Assembly: GCA_944346885.1 (NCBI GenBank)
Contig: CALVMR010000036.1
Coordinates: 1 to 63,582 of the forward strand
Source of the DNA: an uncultured Clostridia bacterium
Lineage (GTDB): Bacteria; Bacillota; Clostridia; Christensenellales; Borkfalkiaceae
DNA length: 63,582 nucleotides
Reading direction: 5' to 3'
Below the pieces are notes generated by a model. The model saw only the letters and a list, made by a program, of their open reading frames with translations, searched no databases and was not told the DNA's origin. This document shows positions 58,329 through 63,582 of this stretch, piece after piece. Made by a program: the position numbers and the translations under genes. The number at the start of each line of letters is the position of its first letter. The stretch's first letter is position 1.

Positions 58329-59309
58329 TCAGCCGAAAAATCCGTCGTCCGCACCGCCCGAACCGCTTCCGCCGTCCGTGCCGTTCGATCCGTCCGCACC
58401 GTTACCGCCGTTCGCGCCGCTTTCGCCCGTGCCGCTCTTGGGCGCGCCGTACGGGCTCTGCCCGCCCTGCGAAAATTCGCCGAACGGGTCGTCGTCGCTC
58501 TGCGGCGGCTGCCCCTGCGGCGCGTTTTGGTACGGGTTCTGCCGCGGGTCCGCATAGGGGGCGCCATAGCCGCCGTACGGATTTTGCTGCCCGTAATATT
58601 GCTGCTGTTGGCGGCGGATCTGCTCGTAGCGGGCGCGCATAAAGGCGTCGTAATCGACGGGTTGCCGGTTGCGGAACGCAAACACCAGCGGCCCCACCGC
58701 AAGCGAAACGAACGCGCACAGCACCACCATCCAGATATAGGACGAGGGCGCATACCTGCGGAAAAACACGACGTATACGAACACCGCCGTGAACAGGTTC
58801 ACGAACGAGAAAATGTATTGCAGATAATAAAAGACCTCGATGAGGCGCTCGGCGGAGAGCGAAAGCCCCGAATAGACGAGCGAATAGTACCCGCCCTGCA
58901 CGCCGCTGCCGTAACTCGTGTACACAACTTCGTACATGCCGTTCATGACCGCGTACCCCGTCATACCGTAGTACACACCGCTCGCCGCGCAGAACAGCAG
59001 TTCGCCGATCACCGCATACAGCCCGACGTGCCGCAGCGCCTTGCTTGCGCCGAACGCGCCGCCCAGTTCTCCCATCAAAAAGGTATTGGCGAAGGGCACA
59101 AAGGCGCACCACAAAAGTTTTTTGGGCATGCCGCGCTTTTTCGCCATGATAAACAGCCCCGCCGCTTTGAGCGCGTGCACAACGAGCCACGCCCCGCCCG
59201 CGATCACGAACGCGACCCAGAGCAGCCCCTCGTTGACGACGGCGCCCGCCGCGTTCACGCGCGGCAGCAAAAAATTGTATGCGACCGAAAGGACCAGAAA
59301 AAATTCCAT
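58329..59309 (-). CDS. Polytopic membrane protein with disordered Gly/Gln-rich tail
   Basis: A 326-residue protein of unknown function. The first 210 residues hold five or six membrane helices, including GLLWVAFVIAGGAWLVVHAL, LYAVIGELLFCAASGVYYGM and YIWMVVLCAFVSLAVGPLVF. The last 105 residues are low complexity: Gln/Tyr-rich (RRQQQQYYGQQNPYGGYGAP) then Gly/Ser/Asn-rich, and probably disordered and cytoplasmic. ATG 59309 follows GAGG. It sits between truA and mnmE in the operon. Confidence 0.75.
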   Translation of the reverse strand: MEFFLVLSVAYNFLLPRVNAAGAVVNEGLLWVAFVIAGGAWLVVHALKAAGLFIMAKKRGMPKKLLWCAFVPFANTFLMGELGGAFGASKALRHVGLYAVIGELLFCAASGVYYGMTGYAVMNGMYEVVYTSYGSGVQGGYYSLVYSGLSLSAERLIEVFYYLQYIFSFVNLFTAVFVYVVFFRRYAPSSYIWMVVLCAFVSLAVGPLVFAFRNRQPVDYDAFMRARYEQIRRQQQQYYGQQNPYGGYGAPYADPRQNPYQNAPQGQPPQSDDDPFGEFSQGGQSPYGAPKSGTGESGANGGNGADGSNGTDGGSGSGGADDGFFG

Positions 59310-59362
59310 AACAACCTCGCTTATCGAAAAATCTGCCGAAACGGCACCGCCCGCCGCTTTCC

Positions 59363-60130
59363 CTATGCGAACAGCGGAAAGCCGTAATCCACCGAAAGGA
59401 GCGTAAGCCCCTTGGCGGGCATTGTTTTGCCCAAAAGCTCCCTGCCGCCGCCCGCAAGCGCGGCGCGCACAGCCTCCAAGGGCAGTTTGCCGCACCCCGC
59501 GCCGAGCAATACGCCCGCAAGGATGCGCACCATGTTGTACAAAAAACCGTTCCCGCAAAAGGTGAAGGCAAGCACGGGGACGCCGAACCGCTCCTCGCGC
59601 TCCGCCCGCACCGCATACAGCGTGCGCACCGTGGTCTGCGCGGAAGAGCCCGCGGCGGAAAACGCGGCAAAGTCGTGCTCGCCCTCCAACAGGACAGCGC
59701 AGGCGCGCAGCGCGGCAAGATCGGGCGGCTGCGGCGCGCGCACGGCAAAGCGCTCCAACAGCGGATGCTCGCGCGGGGAAAGGTACACATAATAAGCGTA
59801 CGTTTTCCGTTTTGCCGCCCTGCACGCGTCAAACCCTTCGGGCGCGCGCACGCTTTTCAGCACGCGCACGGCAGGCGGAAGGCGGGTATTGAGCGCGTCC
59901 GCAATGCGCTCCGGCGCGATGGAAACGCCGTCCGGAAAGAGCATGCTGCACACCTGCCCCGCCGCGTGCACGCCCGCGTCCGTTCTGCCGCTGCCCGTCA
60001 CGCGGGCGCGGATCCCGAATACGGCAAAGAGCGCCTCTTCCAACTCCTGCTGCACGGTGCGCGCGTTTGCCTGCACCTGCCAGCCCGCAAAGTCCGTGCC
60101 GTCATAGGCGACCAACAACGCCGCGTTCAT
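59363..60130 (-). CDS. truA: tRNA pseudouridine synthase A
   Basis: Makes pseudouridine at positions 38-40 of tRNA anticodon arms. The 255-residue protein shows LLVAYDGTDFAGWQ, the catalytic aspartate in GSGRTDAGVHA (about Asp54), the RKTYAYYVYL motif and the FTFCGNGFLYNMVRILAG segment. ATG 60130 overlaps the EcfT stop by 4 nt, the usual Bacillota arrangement. Confidence 0.96.
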   Translation of the reverse strand: MNAALLVAYDGTDFAGWQVQANARTVQQELEEALFAVFGIRARVTGSGRTDAGVHAAGQVCSMLFPDGVSIAPERIADALNTRLPPAVRVLKSVRAPEGFDACRAAKRKTYAYYVYLSPREHPLLERFAVRAPQPPDLAALRACAVLLEGEHDFAAFSAAGSSAQTTVRTLYAVRAEREERFGVPVLAFTFCGNGFLYNMVRILAGVLLGAGCGKLPLEAVRAALAGGGRELLGKTMPAKGLTLLSVDYGFPLFA

Positions 60131-60987
60131 GCCCCGAACCACTCCTGCACCTGCCAGATGATATCGAACCTGCCCAAGAGGTAGATGTTCAAAAACACGA
60201 TGCCCGTGATGAGCGCCGCAAAGAAGAGAAAGCCGAGCAGGTCCCGCCAAGTAAAGGTGAGTTTTTTGTATTTCGTGCGCCCCTTTGCGCCGCTGTAACA
60301 GCGCGCGTCCATCGCGTCGCCCAGATCCTCCGCCCTGCGGAAGGCGGAAACGAGCAGCGGGATGAGCACCGGGATCATGGCTTTTGCGCGGCGGAAAATG
60401 CCGCCCGTTTCAAAATTGGCGCCCCGCGCCTTTTGCGCCGCCACGATGCGGTTGGTCTCCTCCATCAGCGTGGGAATAAACCGCAGCGCGATGCTCATGA
60501 CCAGCGCCAGCTCGTGCACGGGCACTTTGATGTATTTGAGCGGCTTTAAAAGGCTTTCGATGCCGTCCGTCAGCGCGACGGGCGTTGTGGTCAGCGTCAA
60601 GAGCGCCGTGCCCAGCACGAGCAGCAACAGGCGCATCGCCAAAAAGACCGTATTGATGATAGACTGCCACGAGATGGTGATGATCCACCACTTCGCCAGC
60701 ACGATGTCGTTTTCTCCGCCCGTGTAAAAGAGCAGGTTCAACACGGCGGTAAAGACGATGAGGAAGAGGATCATCTTGATGGATCGCAGCACCCTGCCGA
60801 AGGGCACGCGCGCCAGCAGGATGAAAAAGAGCAGCACGAACGTGACCAACAGCAGCCCGAAAAAGTTGTTGGCGATGAAGATCGCCACGATGTAGGCGAT
60901 GACCAGCAGCAGCTTCATGCGCGGGTCCATGTTGTGCACGAACGATTTGGCGGGATAGTATTGCCCGAAGGTCACGTCATTGAGCAT
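60127..60987 (-). CDS. ecfT: ECF transporter transmembrane subunit EcfT
   Basis: Membrane scaffold of a group II energy-coupling factor vitamin importer, linking the two ATPases to exchangeable S components. The 286-residue protein has five to six helices and the two ATPase-coupling signatures AAQKARGANFETGG and DAMDARCYSGAKGRT; the second has Cys where the Ala-Arg-Gly box usually has Gly, which is common in the group. ATG 60987 follows GGAGGGG and overlaps ecfA2 by 11 nt. S components are elsewhere. Confidence 0.95.
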   Translation of the reverse strand: MLNDVTFGQYYPAKSFVHNMDPRMKLLLVIAYIVAIFIANNFFGLLLVTFVLLFFILLARVPFGRVLRSIKMILFLIVFTAVLNLLFYTGGENDIVLAKWWIITISWQSIINTVFLAMRLLLLVLGTALLTLTTTPVALTDGIESLLKPLKYIKVPVHELALVMSIALRFIPTLMEETNRIVAAQKARGANFETGGIFRRAKAMIPVLIPLLVSAFRRAEDLGDAMDARCYSGAKGRTKYKKLTFTWRDLLGFLFFAALITGIVFLNIYLLGRFDIIWQVQEWFGA

Positions 60988-61939
60988 CTTCCCCTCCTTC
61001 GCGCAGGGCGGGCGCCCCCTCTTCGCGCTCCGCACGGGCAGCGGCGGGCTCCTGTTCGCCGCCCGCACAAGGGGCGGGCGCCCCATCGCCGCGGTAGAGC
61101 GCCAGCACTTTCCCGATAAAATCGCCGCAAGTGAAGTCTGTATCCAACTCGATCCCGTTCTCCCGCAAAATCTGCGCGCAGCGCGCCGTGACGGGCACGT
61201 CCAGCCCCATGGCGGCAAGCTCTTCCCCGCGCGAAAACAGTTCTTTCGGCGTGCCGCAAAAGGCGACTTTCCCCTCCGAAAAAACGGCGGCGCGGGTACA
61301 GTTTTCGGCGATCTCGTCCATATCGTGCGAAACGATGACGATGGTCTTGCACCACTGCCCGTGAATGGCGTGCAGCAGCTCCATCAGCTCCTTTTTCCCC
61401 AGCGGGTCCAGCCCCGCCGCGGGCTCGTCTAAGATGAGCACCTCCGGCTTGGTGACGATAACGCCCGCGATGGCGACGCGCCGCCGCTGCCCGCCCGAAA
61501 GCTCGAACGGAGAACGTTCCGCCACCTCGTCGTACAAGAGCCCCGCCACCGAAAGCGCTTCGCGCACGGCGGCTTCCGTCTCCTCCGCCGAGATGCCTTT
61601 GCGGAAATTTTTCAGCCCGAACGCGACGTCCTTTTTCACCGTTTCGGCAAAGAGCTGGTATTCGGGGTACTGAAAGACCATGCCGACTTTGCTGCGCAGT
61701 TCGAGCACTTTGCATTTTTTATCCGCAAGGTCATACTCGCCGACCTTCAATTCCCCGCCCGTGAGGCGGATGAGCGCGTTCAAATGCTGCACAAAGGTGG
61801 ACTTTCCGCTCCCCGTGTGCCCGATGATGCCGAAAAACTCTCCCTCTTCGATGGTGAGATCCACCCCTTTGAGCGCCTGCGTGGCAAAGGAGGATTTCGG
61901 GTTGTAAACATAAGTCAGCCCTTTTGCAGCGATGCGCAT
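60977..61939 (-). CDS. ecfA2: ECF transporter ATPase EcfA2
   Basis: ABC ATPase of the ECF module, 320 residues. Walker A GHTGSGKST, Q-loop MVFQYPEYQLF, signature ELSGGQRRRVAIAG, Walker B VLILDEPAAGLDP and switch His in VSHDMDE are intact. The C-terminus is extended by about 30 residues of Ala/Glu-rich low complexity beyond the normal EcfA2 end. ATG 61939 follows GAGGAAG and overlaps ecfA1 by 25 nt. Confidence 0.95.
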   Translation of the reverse strand: MRIAAKGLTYVYNPKSSFATQALKGVDLTIEEGEFFGIIGHTGSGKSTFVQHLNALIRLTGGELKVGEYDLADKKCKVLELRSKVGMVFQYPEYQLFAETVKKDVAFGLKNFRKGISAEETEAAVREALSVAGLLYDEVAERSPFELSGGQRRRVAIAGVIVTKPEVLILDEPAAGLDPLGKKELMELLHAIHGQWCKTIVIVSHDMDEIAENCTRAAVFSEGKVAFCGTPKELFSRGEELAAMGLDVPVTARCAQILRENGIELDTDFTCGDFIGKVLALYRGDGAPAPCAGGEQEPAAARAEREEGAPALREGGEDAQ

Positions 61940-62808
61940 ATCTTCCTCGCCAGCTCCTCTGCGTTAAACGCGTTTTCGACGGGCATGCCCGCCTGTTGCA
62001 GCCGCTTGCAGATATAAGCCGCGCGCGGCAGGGTCAGGTTGTACGTTTCCAGCTCGTCCGCGCGGGCGAAGATCTGTTCGGGCGTGCCGTCCATCACCAC
62101 TTCGCCGCGGTGCATGACCACGGCGCGCTGCGCTTGCAGCGCCTCCTCCATAAAGTGGGTGATGAGCAGCACGGTCATGCCCTGTTCGCGGTTGAGTTTT
62201 TTTACGATCTCCATCACCTCGCGCCGCCCCTTCGGGTCGAGCATGGCGGCGGATTCGTCCAAGATCATGATCTTGGGCAGGATGGCGAGCACGCCCGCGA
62301 TGGCGATGCGCTGCTTCTGCCCGCCCGAAAGGCGGGAGGGCGTGGCATAGCGGAACTCGCTCATGCCGACCGCGTTCAGCGCGGCGGCGATGCGCCGCCC
62401 GATCTCCTCGCGCGGCACGCCGATGTTTTCGGGGCCGAACGCCACGTCGTCTTCCACGACGGAAGCCACGGTCTGGTTGTCGGGATTCTGAAAGACCATC
62501 CCCGCGCACTTGCGGATCGCAAACGCCTTTTTGGTATCGGAGGTATCCATGCCGAACACCGTCACTTTCCCCTCCGTGGGGCGGAGCAGGGCGTTGATGA
62601 GCTTGGCAAGGGTGGATTTTCCGCTGCCGTTCCTGCCGAGAACGGCAACAAACTCCCCCGCGCGGATGCACAGCGATACGCCGTTGACCGCAAAGGAGCC
62701 CTCCTCGTCGTCGTAGGTATATTTTACGTTTTCGAACCGCACCGCCTCTTCGCAGGCGGGCGCGGCATCCTCCGCGGCGGGCGCGGCGGAGGGCTGCATG
62801 TTTTCCAT
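61915..62808 (-). CDS. ecfA1: ECF transporter ATPase EcfA1
   Basis: ABC ATPase of the ECF module, 297 residues. Walker A GRNGSGKST, Q-loop MVFQNPDNQTV, signature RLSGGQKQRIAIAG and Walker B IMILDESAAMLDP are the EcfA1 type. An Ala-rich N-terminal extension of about 20 residues precedes the domain. ATG 62808 lies seven bases below the -10 box, and no SD can exist, so the mRNA is expected to be leaderless. First gene of the ecfA1-ecfA2-ecfT-truA-membrane protein-mnmE-lysR operon. Confidence 0.94.
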   Translation of the reverse strand: MENMQPSAAPAAEDAAPACEEAVRFENVKYTYDDEEGSFAVNGVSLCIRAGEFVAVLGRNGSGKSTLAKLINALLRPTEGKVTVFGMDTSDTKKAFAIRKCAGMVFQNPDNQTVASVVEDDVAFGPENIGVPREEIGRRIAAALNAVGMSEFRYATPSRLSGGQKQRIAIAGVLAILPKIMILDESAAMLDPKGRREVMEIVKKLNREQGMTVLLITHFMEEALQAQRAVVMHRGEVVMDGTPEQIFARADELETYNLTLPRAAYICKRLQQAGMPVENAFNAEELARKICASLQKG

Positions 62809-62815
62809 GGGGTTT

Positions 62816-62844
62816 ATTATAGCAAACGGGCAAAAATTTGGCAA
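62816..62844 (-). promoter_or_regulatory. Promoter expected to give leaderless mRNA (ecf operon)
   Basis: Minus strand TTGCCA (62844-62839), 17 nt, TATAAT (62821-62816), then seven bases to ATG 62808. Confidence 0.8.
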
Positions 62845-62913
62845 CACGTTTGGCGGCGCTTTCCTTAATTTAACAGAGTACGCATAATTTTTAACAAAGT
62901 TTCCGCATTTGAA

Positions 62914-62942
62914 TTGACTATTTTTGAGGAAAACAGTATAAT
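62914..62942 (+). promoter_or_regulatory. SigA-type promoter of nifJ
   Basis: TTGACT (62914-62919), 17 nt, TATAAT (62937-62942). Confidence 0.85.
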
Positions 62943-62944
62943 AA

Positions 62945-63582
<638 letters not shown>

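Noticed and set aside
58316..58753. Extended N-terminus of MnmE
   Set aside because: The upstream open frame overlaps the membrane-protein gene, is Arg/Thr low complexity, and a strong SD precedes ATG 58315.

Overview
The window looks like chromosome of a high-GC, anaerobic, spore-forming Bacillota (class Clostridia). The evidence is the secG-rnr gene order, ecfA1-ecfA2-ecfT-truA, spoIIE, a gerA-type germination operon, spoVAC, and pyruvate:ferredoxin oxidoreductase at the right edge. Strong AGGAGG-type ribosome sites and many TTGNCN-N17-TATAAT promoters fit this. An uncultured gut lineage is likely, but that is inference; no rRNA or other taxonomic marker is present. No tRNA, rRNA, CRISPR array, prophage or insertion sequence was seen.

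Layout. 1-3143: rnr (cut by the left edge), secG and gpmI on the minus strand. 3327-17995: a carbohydrate-use locus. It has a small XRE regulator, a GH43 exo-galactanase-like enzyme, and a seven-gene minus-strand operon: a large lipoprotein with lectin-like folds, LplB/YtcP/LplA-type ABC importer parts, a membrane-anchored lectin-like protein, a GH5-like lipoprotein and a GH2 beta-mannosidase. A divergent AraC regulator sits at its head. 18340-28537: sporulation genes (spoIIE, gerAA-AB-AC, spoVAC), with a gene-poor stretch (25263-26332) holding two degenerate repeat arrays and a minus-strand transcription unit that looks like a structured RNA with tiny SD-equipped ORFs. 28715-37048: thrC, a small P-loop ATPase, a Re-citrate-synthase-like enzyme beside an aspartate aminotransferase, prfA, a DUF1385-PrmC fusion and rpmE. 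37377-47463: a dehydrogenase, cardiolipin synthase, HAD phosphatases, asnA, an FtsX permease, a Nudix enzyme, DUF1540, rplI and a double-HTH regulator. 47562-50291: a P-type Ca2+ ATPase. 56045-62808: ecfA1-ecfA2-ecfT-truA-membrane protein-mnmE-lysR, read as one operon from a promoter that should give leaderless mRNA. 63020 onward: nifJ.

The most striking system is 50449-55856: six tightly packed minus-strand genes behind a perfect-consensus promoter. In order they encode an SPFH/virion-core-like protein with two zinc ribbons, a single-pass membrane protein, two small helical proteins resembling ESCRT-III/PspA (one with a C-terminal MIM1-like tail), a zinc-ribbon/TIR/helical-repeat protein, and an AAA+ ATPase with an MIT-like N-terminal bundle and a VPS4-type pore loop. 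This reads as a compact bacterial ESCRT-like membrane-remodelling machine joined to a TIR effector or sensor. The SPFH-plus-PspA pairing recalls Bacillus PspA-YdjGHI; the dedicated VPS4-like recycler and TIR protein make it unusual.

A second theme is that many intergenic regions carry two to four adjacent imperfect copies of a 17-39 bp unit, with a different sequence at each site.
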